64,000 bases of DNA, taken from Marinisporobacter sp. GTDB lineage: Bacteria > Bacillota > Clostridia > Peptostreptococcales > Thermotaleaceae. How positions within the stretch are numbered: position 1 is the stretch's first letter; the number at the start of each line of letters is the position of its first letter. The notes under the pieces are model-generated. The model did not search any database. It was not told the DNA's origin and worked only from the letters and a program-made list of their open reading frames with translations. The DNA lies in assembly GCA_025210395.1 (NCBI GenBank), contig JAOARV010000065.1, forward strand, positions 62,001 through 126,000, written 5' to 3'. Shown in pieces: positions 1 to 6,572 of the stretch. Both the position numbers and the translations under genes were made by a program.

Positions 1-1
1 A

Positions 2-460
2 AATAAAAGAGCTATGGATCATATGAAAAACTTTTCTGATTCATTTAATGAGGAAGAAATTTTCGGAAGATCTGGAAAAATACTTCATATAGATGGAGAT
101 GAAGAGTATTTAGACGTATGTTTAAAGACCTACAAACAATTAAAAATGAAGGTTATAGGAAAAAGGATAGCAGAGTCAGAGCAACCAAAGGCTGTGATAG
201 ATTTATTAAAAGAATATGCCCCGGATATTTTAGTGATTACAGGACATGATGGGTTTTTAAAAGAAAAGGAAGACTTCAAAAATGTTGAAAATTATAGAAA
301 TTCTATATATTTTGTAGAAGCTGTAAAGAAGGCAAGGCAGTATGAGTCGAGTATGGATGAACTTGTAATTTTTGCAGGAGGTTGCCAATCTTGTTATGAA
401 GAAATATTAGATGCGGGAGCAAATTTTGCAAGTTCACCCCACCGGGTACTAATGGAGTAG
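2..460 (+). CDS. yabG: YabG sporulation protease, 5' segment of a split gene (partial at window edge)
   Basis: YabG is the mother-cell protease that trims spore coat proteins. The frame is open from the first bases of the window, so the real start lies upstream; family proteins are roughly 290 residues and about the first 85 are missing. Visible family blocks are GKILHIDGDEEYL, PDILVITGHDG, LVIFAGGCQS and GANFASSPHRV. The reading then turns into ME and a TAG at 458-460, just where the family continues with IHALDPV. The missing C-terminus is found 3.9 kb downstream at 4320-4493, so this is a split gene and not a short protein. The ATG at 14 is only an internal methionine. Identity is certain from the motifs. 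That it is rejoined in vivo is inference. Confidence 0.93.
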   Translation, partial: NKRAMDHMKNFSDSFNEEEIFGRSGKILHIDGDEEYLDVCLKTYKQLKMKVIGKRIAESEQPKAVIDLLKEYAPDILVITGHDGFLKEKEDFKNVENYRNSIYFVEAVKKARQYESSMDELVIFAGGCQSCYEEILDAGANFASSPHRVLME

Positions 461-469
461 TGAATATAG
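447..469 (+). other. attL of element 1 (core TACTAAT plus left element arm)
   Basis: The core is at 447-453 and the element arm GGAGTAGTGAATATAG at 454-469. Placed after the right-end arm (4298-4313), as in an excised circle, the two arms pair with about 10 of 16 matches around the core. This is the imperfect dyad typical of a serine-integrase attP. Confidence 0.75.
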
Positions 470-482
470 AAAGGAGGAGCAG

Positions 483-581
483 ATGGAGAAAAAAATAAAA
501 GTGATCAATCAATTTGCAGAAGAAAAAACCTTAAAGGAAATCTTAAAGGAATTGGTTATATTGAAGATTAAAAATAAATAG
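483..581 (+). CDS. 32-residue ORF between yabG' and recombinase 1
   Basis: ATG at 483 follows a strong ribosome site (AAGGAGG, 471-477) and the stop TAG is at 579-581. The product begins MEKKIKVINQFAEE and continues as a Lys/Leu-rich, probably helical peptide ending KIKNK. It starts 22 bp after the premature yabG stop, and its own stop overlaps the recombinase ribosome site (AGGAGGG, 580-586), so the three frames look translationally chained. I do not recognise the family. Its place beside a recombinase makes it a candidate directionality or regulatory factor, but that is speculation. It could also be a simple leader peptide. Confidence 0.5.
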   Translation: MEKKIKVINQFAEEKTLKEILKELVILKIKNK

Positions 582-592
582 GAGGGCTTATT

Positions 593-2011
593 TTGAGATG
601 TGCTGTATATGTGAGGGTTTCTACAGATATGGAAACGCAAAAAAGTAGTATTGCACATCAGAAAAGTTATTTTGAAAAATACATTGAGAATAGGCAGTGG
701 GAGCTTTATAAAATTTATCAGGATATTGAAAGTGGAAGAAGTATAAAGAATAGAGATGGATTACAAGAATTGATGGAGGATGGTAGAAAAAATAAATTTG
801 ATATGGTTCTTACAAAGAGTATCTCACGTTTTGCTAGAAATACATTAGAAGGGTTAATCCTTATTCGAGAGCTAAAGTCTAAGAAAATAAGATTTGTCAC
901 AATAGAGGATGGATTTGATTCAGAAGAATATGATGAATTCATGTTTACTTTACTATTATCTATTGCCCAAAAGGAATCGGAAAAAATGAGTGAGCGGATT
1001 AAGTTTGGAAAATTATGTAGAGCTAAAAAGGGCTATTATAATGGTAGTAATGTTCCTTATGGATATAAAAAAATTGATAAAGATCATATTGTTCCTGCGA
1101 AGGATATTACGCCATATGTGATTCGAAAAATATTTTCCATGTATTTAGATGGAAATGGATTATACAAAATAGCAAAGGCGTTAAATAATAAAGGTTATCC
1201 AACGCCTAGTCAAGTAGCAGGAAAGAGAAATAGTACTTCTATTTGGTATCAAAGCAGCATCCGAAAAATGCTCTCTAATAGGTTTTATGTGGGCGATTTG
1301 GTCCAAAATAAAAATAATCAGGAAAGAATTATTGTAAAAAACACCCATGAGCCTATTATAGATTTAGTCACATTTGAAGAAGTTCAAAAAAGGCTCGAAG
1401 AAAAAAGAAAAAAGATTTTAAAAAATATTCACCTTTTTTCTGGAGTTTTAGTATGTGGAGAATGTGGTAGCGCTATGCATTATAAAAAAGATAAGGAAGC
1501 ATATATTTGTGGCAAATTAAATAAAATGGGAAAGAAATATTGCCGAGGCGCATATATTAAAGAGGATGTATTAAGACGAACGATATGCAGTCAATTGAAA
1601 CAGATCATTTGTGAAAATATATGCAAAGATAGGTTGATTAAAGAAATAAAAAGGGAAGTACAGATCAAGGATGAAGAAGGGCAAGTGGAAAAAATTAAAA
1701 AGCATCTAGAACAACTGGAACACAAAAAAGATAGAGTTCTAGATTTGTTGATGGATAAAATAATTGATGAAAAAATATATTTAAAAAAAATAAAAAAAAT
1801 AGAAGGAGAAAGGAGAGTCTATGAAGAATATATGGTAAATATAGTTAAAAAATTCACAAAAAGGGAATGCTGGATAGAGGAGATTGTGAATGAAATATTT
1901 ATTCTTGATAATATAGATGCTGTATGCTTAAATAAACTAGTACAAAAGATTAAAGTGTTTAATAACAAGGAAGTGTTAATAAAATATACATTTCAAATGG
2001 AATGTATGTAA
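593..2011 (+). CDS. Large serine recombinase of element 1
   Basis: 472 residues from a TTG start, chosen because AGGAGGG at 580-586 is 6 bp upstream and there is no in-frame ATG nearby. The N-terminal resolvase domain has the nucleophile Ser10 in YVRVSTD and the KSISRFARNT helix. A recombinase (DNA-binding) domain follows with YGYKK and the SIRKMLSNRFYVGD block, then a zinc ribbon (CGECG ... CGKLNKMGKKYC) and a Lys/Glu-rich coiled coil to the C-terminus, the usual order for large serine integrases. It lies 140 bp inside the left att site and reads away from it. No terminator is visible between yabG' and this gene, so it would be transcribed whenever yabG is. It is the obvious enzyme for excising element 1. 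Confidence 0.93.
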   Translation: MRCAVYVRVSTDMETQKSSIAHQKSYFEKYIENRQWELYKIYQDIESGRSIKNRDGLQELMEDGRKNKFDMVLTKSISRFARNTLEGLILIRELKSKKIRFVTIEDGFDSEEYDEFMFTLLLSIAQKESEKMSERIKFGKLCRAKKGYYNGSNVPYGYKKIDKDHIVPAKDITPYVIRKIFSMYLDGNGLYKIAKALNNKGYPTPSQVAGKRNSTSIWYQSSIRKMLSNRFYVGDLVQNKNNQERIIVKNTHEPIIDLVTFEEVQKRLEEKRKKILKNIHLFSGVLVCGECGSAMHYKKDKEAYICGKLNKMGKKYCRGAYIKEDVLRRTICSQLKQIICENICKDRLIKEIKREVQIKDEEGQVEKIKKHLEQLEHKKDRVLDLLMDKIIDEKIYLKKIKKIEGERRVYEEYMVNIVKKFTKRECWIEEIVNEIFILDNIDAVCLNKLVQKIKVFNNKEVLIKYTFQMECM

Positions 2012-2034
2012 AAATGAACAGAGTGTATGGAAAA

Positions 2035-2063
2035 GAATACAGTTTGTATTGATTTCATACAAA
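2035..2063 (+). promoter_or_regulatory. Possible sigma-E-like promoter upstream of the thiolase gene
   Basis: GAATACA, 14 bp, then CATACAAA. This resembles the mother-cell sigma-E consensus (KMATATT, 14-15 bp, CATACAHT), with two mismatches in the -35 and one in the -10. The start codon is about 150 bp downstream. This is a motif match by eye only, in AT-rich DNA. Confidence 0.3.
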
Positions 2064-2147
2064 AATAAAAGATGAATATTGGGAAAATAACGTGATAAAT
2101 CTCGGAAAATAGAGAAATGAGGCTTTTTAAAATGGTTTTGGCATCAA

Positions 2148-2182
2148 TATTGCATATATCCTATTCTTGTGAGTATGCAATA
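2148..2182. promoter_or_regulatory. Inverted repeat TATTGCATA / TATGCAATA, 17-bp spacer
   Basis: Perfect 9-bp arms at 2148-2156 and 2174-2182, ending 34 bp before the thiolase start codon. It could be an operator or a leader stem-loop. No T-run follows, so it is not a terminator. The binding protein is unknown. Confidence 0.45.
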
Positions 2183-2215
2183 ATAATTTTACATAAATAA
2201 AGGGAGGAAATATCC

Positions 2216-3394
2216 ATGAGAGAAGTAGTAATAGCAAGTGCTGTAAGAACAGCAGTAGGAAGTTATGGGGGATCTTTAAAAGGATTTAAACCAGCAGAAT
2301 TAGGATCTATCGTAATGAAAGAAGCATTAAATAGAGCAAATGTTAAACCAGAGCAAGTAGATGAAGTATTATTTGGTTGTGTATTACAAACAGCACAAGG
2401 TCAAGGGGTAGCAAGACAAGCATCAGTAAAAGCAGGTATTCCTGTAGAAGTTCCAGCAGCAACTATTAATATTATTTGTGGATCAGGATTAAGATCTGTA
2501 TCCTTAGCAGCACAAACAATTATGTCAGGAGATAATGACATTGTTATTGCTGGTGGTACAGAAGTAATGAGTGCAGCTCCATATGCTGTAGAAAAAGCAA
2601 GATGGGGACATAGAATGGGTGACGGAAAAATCGTTGATACAATGATCAAAGATGGATTATGGGAAGCATTCAATGATTACCACATGGGAGTAACTGCTGA
2701 AAATATAGCTGAGCAATGGGGAATTACTAGAGAAGAACAAGATGCTTTTGCAGCTAGAAGTCAAAATAGAGCAGAAAAAGCTAGAAAAGAAGGAAGATTT
2801 AAAGATGAAATCGTACCAGTAGAAATCAAGTCTAAAAAAGGAACAATCGTATTTGATCAAGACGAATTCATCAGAGAAGGTGTAACAGCAGAAGCTATTG
2901 GTAAATTAAGACCAGCATTCAAAAAAGATGGTACTGTAACTGCAGGAAATGCATCTGGTATCAATGATGGTGCAGCAGCACTTGTAATCATGTCAAAGGA
3001 AAAAGCAGATGAATTAGGAATTAAGCCGTTAGCTACAATCCTATCAAATGCAACTGCAGGAGTTGATCCAAAGATCATGGGAATCGGACCTGTTCCTTCT
3101 TCTAAGAAAGCTTTAGAAAAAGCTGGACTTACAGTAGAAGATATGGATTTAATTGAAGCAAATGAAGCATTCGCATCACAATCTATTGCAGTAGGAAGAG
3201 ATCTTAACTTAGATATGGAAAAAGTTAATGTAAATGGTGGAGCTATTGCAATTGGTCATCCAATCGGAGCAAGTGGTGCAAGAATCTTAGTTACATTACT
3301 TCACGAAATGGAAAAGAGAGATGCAAAGAAAGGTCTTGCAACTCTATGCATTGGTGGAGGAATGGGAACAGCTTTAGTTGTTGGAAGAGAATAG
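2216..3394 (+). CDS. Acetyl-CoA acetyltransferase (thiolase)
   Basis: 392 residues, the normal length of biosynthetic or degradative thiolases, which condense or cleave acetoacetyl-CoA. The acylated cysteine is in [12 protein letters not shown], the active-site His in [11 protein letters not shown], and the second catalytic Cys in LCIGGGMG near the C-terminus. Thiolase_N (about 1-260) and Thiolase_C (270-390) are both complete. The ATG follows AGGGAGG at good spacing. Its smooth codon use (AGA, GGA, CCA) resembles the strongly expressed kam genes later in the window, so it looks host-adapted. It is cargo of element 1 and would leave the mother-cell chromosome on excision. B. subtilis has a sigma-E-controlled mother-cell thiolase (MmgA); any link to that role is inference. 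Confidence 0.95.
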   Translation: MREVVIASAVRTAVGSYGGSLKGFKPAELGSIVMKEALNRANVKPEQVDEVLFGCVLQTAQGQGVARQASVKAGIPVEVPAATINIICGSGLRSVSLAAQTIMSGDNDIVIAGGTEVMSAAPYAVEKARWGHRMGDGKIVDTMIKDGLWEAFNDYHMGVTAENIAEQWGITREEQDAFAARSQNRAEKARKEGRFKDEIVPVEIKSKKGTIVFDQDEFIREGVTAEAIGKLRPAFKKDGTVTAGNASGINDGAAALVIMSKEKADELGIKPLATILSNATAGVDPKIMGIGPVPSSKKALEKAGLTVEDMDLIEANEAFASQSIAVGRDLNLDMEKVNVNGGAIAIGHPIGASGARILVTLLHEMEKRDAKKGLATLCIGGGMGTALVVGRE

Positions 3395-3407
3395 ATGAAA
3401 TTTATTT

Positions 3408-3437
3408 AAAAGAGGATGCCTTTGGTATCCTCTTTTG
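3408..3437 (+). terminator. Rho-independent terminator after the thiolase gene
   Basis: Stem AAAAGAGGAT (3408-3417) and ATCCTCTTTT (3427-3436) with a 9-nt loop; the T-run is part of the 3' arm. Confidence 0.85.
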
Positions 3438-3515
3438 TTTAGTTTTACATAAAAAGTGATATAATACTATAGATAAATGAATGTTTTGTTTGAGAAACCT
3501 ATAAAGGAGTTTATG

Positions 3516-4256
3516 ATGAAAAAATTGTATTTAAAAAATATCAATCAGGCTATAAAAACAGCACAAAATAATACTTATTTTGATCGATTATCTAAAATTT
3601 ATGATACGATTCCAAGGGGAAAGTGTTTGGGGTGTACAAAATGCTGTATGGAATCTGTACATACGCATTTTATTGAGTTTTTAAATATATTTCATTATTT
3701 AAGAGAAAATAGGCAACTGTATGAAAAGTTGTTTACGAAGATTATAAGGTATTATTTCTTAGAGCTGGTACAAAAAGAGCAGTGTCCTTTCTTAGATGAA
3801 AAAGGTATGTGTACAATTTATGAAGTGAGACCTCTTGTGTGTAGGACGTTTGGACATCTAACAAAAGGGGAATATGAAGAAAATTATAAAAATGTATTAC
3901 GTCAAAATAATGAAGTGATGAAAGTCTTTAAAAATCAATACAAGATCATGTTGCCTGAAAATGTAGTGAATTACAAAATTGATTATTGTAGAAATTTTGA
4001 AGTAGCTAGAAAAATGACAAAGGAGCATAGACAAGAGTTGATTGATCACATATTTTCTATGGAATCAGCTTTTTTCATGAGGGGATTGATTACAGAAGAC
4101 TTTCTAGATACGGGTCTTGTATCTTGGTTTGTCTATACAGTCTTTGATATAGAAGAAGCAGGAGCGTTAAGAATTAAAATCATGAAGGAGTACTTGGAAA
4201 AAGGATCTAGTGAGAGTTTAGAAGAAAATATGAAAAAAATAAAAGCGATTAGTTAG
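3516..4256 (+). CDS. YkgJ-type cysteine-cluster (CxxCxxxCC) protein
   Basis: The start is ATG 3516, 6 bp after AAAGGAG (3503-3509); ATG 3513 is also possible, and an earlier in-frame ATG at 3477 has no ribosome site. The 246-residue product has the family signature near its N-terminus (GKCLGCTKCC) and a second cluster QCPF...MCTIYEVRPLVCRTFG. These Cys are thought to bind Zn or an Fe-S centre; the biochemical role of the family is not established. The C-terminal 100 residues are helical and unrecognised. A -10 box TATAAT at 3461-3466 suggests its own vegetative promoter. It is the last gene of element 1, ending about 40 bp before the right attachment arm, so it is cargo. Confidence 0.75.
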   Translation: MKKLYLKNINQAIKTAQNNTYFDRLSKIYDTIPRGKCLGCTKCCMESVHTHFIEFLNIFHYLRENRQLYEKLFTKIIRYYFLELVQKEQCPFLDEKGMCTIYEVRPLVCRTFGHLTKGEYEENYKNVLRQNNEVMKVFKNQYKIMLPENVVNYKIDYCRNFEVARKMTKEHRQELIDHIFSMESAFFMRGLITEDFLDTGLVSWFVYTVFDIEEAGALRIKIMKEYLEKGSSESLEENMKKIKAIS

Positions 4257-4297
4257 AATGAAAATGTTAATGGATGATGAATCTATTGGCATTTTTT

Positions 4298-4321
4298 CTA
4301 TTTTATACACTCTATACTAAT
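4298..4321 (+). other. attR of element 1 (right element arm plus core TACTAAT)
   Basis: Arm CTATTTTATACACTCT (4298-4313) followed by core TACTAAT (4315-4321). The bases after the core resume the yabG coding frame (ATC CAT TGT TTA GAC). Confidence 0.75.
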
Positions 4322-4493
4322 CCATTGTTTAGACCCTGTGTTTATATGTGAGAAAATTGCTTATACCAGTGTAGATAACTTTGTCCCTATGGAAGAAATT
4401 CTACAAAGCACGATTACAGGCATTCAAGGTATAGGGGGATTACAGACAAGAGGAAAATATAGACGAGGATTTCCTAAGTCACCTTATCAATAA
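4320..4493 (+). CDS. yabG: YabG sporulation protease, 3' segment of the split gene
   Basis: The frame reads IHCLDPVFICEKIAYTSVDN and continues to ...GIGGLQTRGKYRRGFPKSPYQ and TAA at 4491-4493. This is the conserved end of YabG (family IHALDPV...EKI, GLGGIETRG). It has no start codon or ribosome site, so it can only be made after joining to the 5' segment through TACTAAT (codon CTA at 449-451 equals 4317-4319, then ATC). The join gives 207 C-terminal residues of YabG within the window with no frameshift. The intact 57 codons imply continuing selection. Confidence 0.92.
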   Translation: MHCLDPVFICEKIAYTSVDNFVPMEEILQSTITGIQGIGGLQTRGKYRRGFPKSPYQ

Positions 4494-4557
4494 CAAATTG
4501 GAAGTACCTCGTGAAAATACTAGTTCTTTAAGGAAGAACATGAAGGAGGGTAAAAAG

Positions 4558-5298
4558 TTGAATGATGAAAATTTATCAATTTATGTTAAAATATATGATT
4601 CTTTATTAAAGAAAATCATTTTAGAACCAATAGAAGAGTTAGTAAAAAGAATGGTTGCATCTCAAATACCCGTATCCTTTGAAACAGAAGCATTAAAAGC
4701 ACAAGCAATGATTGCAAGAACTATTGTTGTGAGAAATATGCAAAGCTTTGGAGGATACGGGTGTTCAAAATATAAAAATGCTGATTTATGTACAGATGGG
4801 CATTGTGGAAATATATTGGCGATAGAAGATTTGAAAAAAGAATGGGGAGTAAACTTTGAAAAGAATTGGGAAAAGATTAATCGTGTTGTTACGGAAACGG
4901 AAGGAAATATTATTACAATAAATAATAAACCCATCCATGCAAAATTTCATGCTACCTGTGGAGGTGCTACAGAGAATTCTGAAAATGTAGAAGGGAATAA
5001 AACCGTTTATCTAAGAAAGGTTCTATGTGATTATTGTAAAAATTCTCCACACTATAAAAATTCCATGGAGATCTCTCTACAGGAGATAGAAGAAAGGTTA
5101 AATATCAAGACCCTCAAACCATCTTCTGTAAAGGGCCCTGTTATAGAAGGAATTATTGAGGATATAGAAAGAGATGAAGGGGGGAGGATTCGTAGCATTA
5201 AAATTGGAGGCAAAAAATTAAAAGGCATAGAAGCTATGAAGCTGTTAGGGTTAAGTTCAACAAGAGGTAACTATCATAAAGAACACTTTGCTGTTTAA
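4558..5298 (+). CDS. SpoIID/LytB-amidase fusion protein, 5' segment of a split gene
   Basis: TTG start at 4558 with AAGGAGGG 7-8 bp upstream, 65 bp after yabG and probably in its operon. The SpoIID/LytB domain is clear from EPIEELVKRMVASQIP and SFETEALKAQAMIARTIVV, which holds the family's conserved catalytic-region Glu, and from the CGGATENSE block. SpoIID-type enzymes cleave denuded glycan strands during engulfment or cortex processing. At LLGLSSTR the family frame should run into the G-x-G-x-G...QYGANGMA region. Instead it enters the element 2 arm (GNYHKEHFAV) and stops at 5296-5298. The missing part lies at 8165-8893. The true coding end of this segment is 5265. Confidence 0.88.
   Translation: MNDENLSIYVKIYDSLLKKIILEPIEELVKRMVASQIPVSFETEALKAQAMIARTIVVRNMQSFGGYGCSKYKNADLCTDGHCGNILAIEDLKKEWGVNFEKNWEKINRVVTETEGNIITINNKPIHAKFHATCGGATENSENVEGNKTVYLRKVLCDYCKNSPHYKNSMEISLQEIEERLNIKTLKPSSVKGPVIEGIIEDIERDEGGRIRSIKIGGKKLKGIEAMKLLGLSSTRGNYHKEHFAV
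5262..5286 (+). other. attL of element 2 (core AAGA plus left element arm)
   Basis: Core 5262-5265 and arm GGTAACTATCATAAAGAAC... to 5286. Its reverse complement matches the right-end arm (8140-8160) at 19 of 21 positions, so the rebuilt circle junction is a 46-bp near-palindrome centred on AAGA. Confidence 0.88.
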
Positions 5299-5379
5299 TA
5301 TAACAAAAAATAAAAATTCAAGATAAAAAAACGTTTTAAAAGATAAAAATTTCTGCATATATAAAGAAATGGTTTTATT

Positions 5380-5388
5380 TGGTATAAT
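5380..5388 (+). promoter_or_regulatory. Extended -10 vegetative promoter for the DMT transporter
   Basis: TGG TATAAT matches the extended -10 form (TGnTATAAT). The -35 position (TATAAA) is weak. The start codon is 86 bp downstream. Confidence 0.5.
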
Positions 5389-5473
5389 ATAAACAGGATA
5401 TCTTTGAATAAAGAAGTTCGAGAAGTGTTTTATTGGAAAAACTATATTAAACAAGGAATTGGAGGGATGAAAA

Positions 5474-6370
5474 ATGAAAAAAAAATCCGTATTAGCAGAT
5501 TTTTCTCTTTTAATGGTTGCTTTTGTTTGGGGATCGACCTTTGCTGTGATTAAAGATGTATTATCAGAAGCACAGCCACTCAATATGATGGGAATACGAT
5601 TTATCTTAGCTACAATTCTTTTATCTATTATGTTTCATAAAAAGCTTAAAAAAGCGACTAAGGAAGCTTTTAAGGGTGGAATAATTATTGGATTGTTTTT
5701 ATTTATTGCAATGGTAACCCAAACCATAGGACTTGTTTACACCACTGCATCAAAACAAGCCTTTTTAACAGGAACAAATGTAGTGATGGTACCTTTCTTT
5801 GTATGGATGGTGCATAAAAAAAGACCAGATACATATGCCTTTATAGGTGCTTTTTTAGCTATTATAGGTATAGGACTTTTAACCTTAGATGGATCTCTTT
5901 CCTTTAGCACATTTAATAAAGGGGATGTTTTAACCCTTATTTGTGCAGTGTTCTTTGCTTGTCATATTATATCTATTGGATATTTCACAAAAAATTATGA
6001 TCCTGTTGTTTTAAGTATTGTACAGTTTGGGGTAACGGGGATTTTATTTGCAATATCAGCTATGGTCTTTGAATCTTTTACTTTAAATGTAGGAGCGTCT
6101 GTTATGAAAGCCATCCTCTATTTAGCATTAGCAGGAACAGCATTTGCTTATACGGTACAAAATGTTGCGCAAAAATATACTTCTTCTTCCCATGCGGCAA
6201 TTATTCTTTGCTTAGAAGCTGTTTTTGGAAGTTTATTAGCAGTGATCCTATTAGGAGAAGTTTTAACAACAAGAATGATTTTAGGATGTGCAGTTATTTT
6301 CATAGGAATTATTCTTACAGAAACAAAGCTAGAATTTTTGAAGAAAAAAAATAGGGAAGCTTCTTTATAA
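5474..6370 (+). CDS. EamA/DMT-superfamily transporter
   Basis: 298 residues with about ten hydrophobic segments arranged as two EamA repeats (roughly 8-140 and 150-290), the standard fold of drug/metabolite exporters. MLMVAFVWGSTF-like start (LLMVAFVWGSTFAVIK) and the mid-protein ITIGY-type turn are typical. The ATG follows TTGGAGGG. Substrate cannot be told from sequence; relatives export amino acids or metabolites. It has its own promoter and terminator inside element 2 and no obvious tie to excision, so it is probably passenger cargo, expressed in vegetative cells. Confidence 0.88.
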   Translation: MKKKSVLADFSLLMVAFVWGSTFAVIKDVLSEAQPLNMMGIRFILATILLSIMFHKKLKKATKEAFKGGIIIGLFLFIAMVTQTIGLVYTTASKQAFLTGTNVVMVPFFVWMVHKKRPDTYAFIGAFLAIIGIGLLTLDGSLSFSTFNKGDVLTLICAVFFACHIISIGYFTKNYDPVVLSIVQFGVTGILFAISAMVFESFTLNVGASVMKAILYLALAGTAFAYTVQNVAQKYTSSSHAAIILCLEAVFGSLLAVILLGEVLTTRMILGCAVIFIGIILTETKLEFLKKKNREASL

Positions 6371-6375
6371 AAAAA

Positions 6376-6405
6376 GACCTACTCCAATCAAGGGGGAGGT
6401 TTTTT
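6376..6405 (+). terminator. Terminator after the DMT transporter
   Basis: GACCTACTCC (6376-6385) pairs with GGGGGAGGT (6392-6400), one mismatch, followed by six T. It separates the transporter from the recombinase transcript. Confidence 0.75.
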
Positions 6406-6428
6406 AATGTTTATAGAAGGAATATAGG

Positions 6429-6457
6429 GTATATGGTAACCCTTTTATTCATACAGT
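6429..6457 (+). promoter_or_regulatory. Sigma-E-like (mother-cell) promoter for recombinase 2
   Basis: GTATATG (6429-6435), 14 bp, CATACAGT (6450-6457). Compared with the B. subtilis sigma-E consensus KMATATT / 14-15 bp / CATACAHT it keeps the ATAT core, the spacing and seven of eight -10 positions. It is about 110 bp upstream of the recombinase start, after a terminator, and no better sigma-A promoter is visible there. Judged by eye. Confidence 0.55.
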
Positions 6458-6464
6458 TAAATAA

Positions 6465-6572
6465 ATGAAACTTCTAAGAAAAGATGTATATAAAAATTCA
6501 GATAAGAACTTTTATTTTGATAAATTAGCGTATTTTGGTGGAAGGGTAGTGTCTGAGGAGGGATATACATGA
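6465..6572 (+). CDS. Possible 35-residue ORF overlapping the recombinase 2 start
   Basis: ATG 6465 to TGA 6570-6572, overlapping the recombinase ATG (6569) as ATGA. Product MKLLRKDVYKNSDKNFYF and on. It has no ribosome site and lies right at the predicted transcript start, so it may be chance. It is listed because element 1 also has a small ORF in the same place relative to its recombinase; the two peptides do not look alike. Confidence 0.2.
   Translation: MKLLRKDVYKNSDKNFYFDKLAYFGGRVVSEEGYT

Larger units (their letters stand above)
447..4314 (+). mobile_element. Skin-like intervening element 1 (3868 bp), inserted in yabG
   Basis: The element is bounded by the repeat TACTAAT at 447-453 and 4315-4321. 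Removing one copy plus everything between joins ...RVL to IHCLDPVF in frame and rebuilds a normal YabG C-terminus. Contents in order: a 32-codon ORF, a large serine recombinase next to the left end, an acetyl-CoA acetyltransferase and a Cys-cluster protein, all reading the same way as yabG. There are no phage structural, replication or lysis genes. Serine recombinases that cut sporulation genes back together in the mother cell are known from the sigK skin. Applying that model here is inference, but both yabG parts are free of frameshifts, which argues against a dead insertion. Confidence 0.88.

Noticed and set aside
2-460. YabG as a decayed pseudogene
   Set aside because: Both parts are free of frameshifts and rejoin exactly at a short repeat; decay would not keep that.
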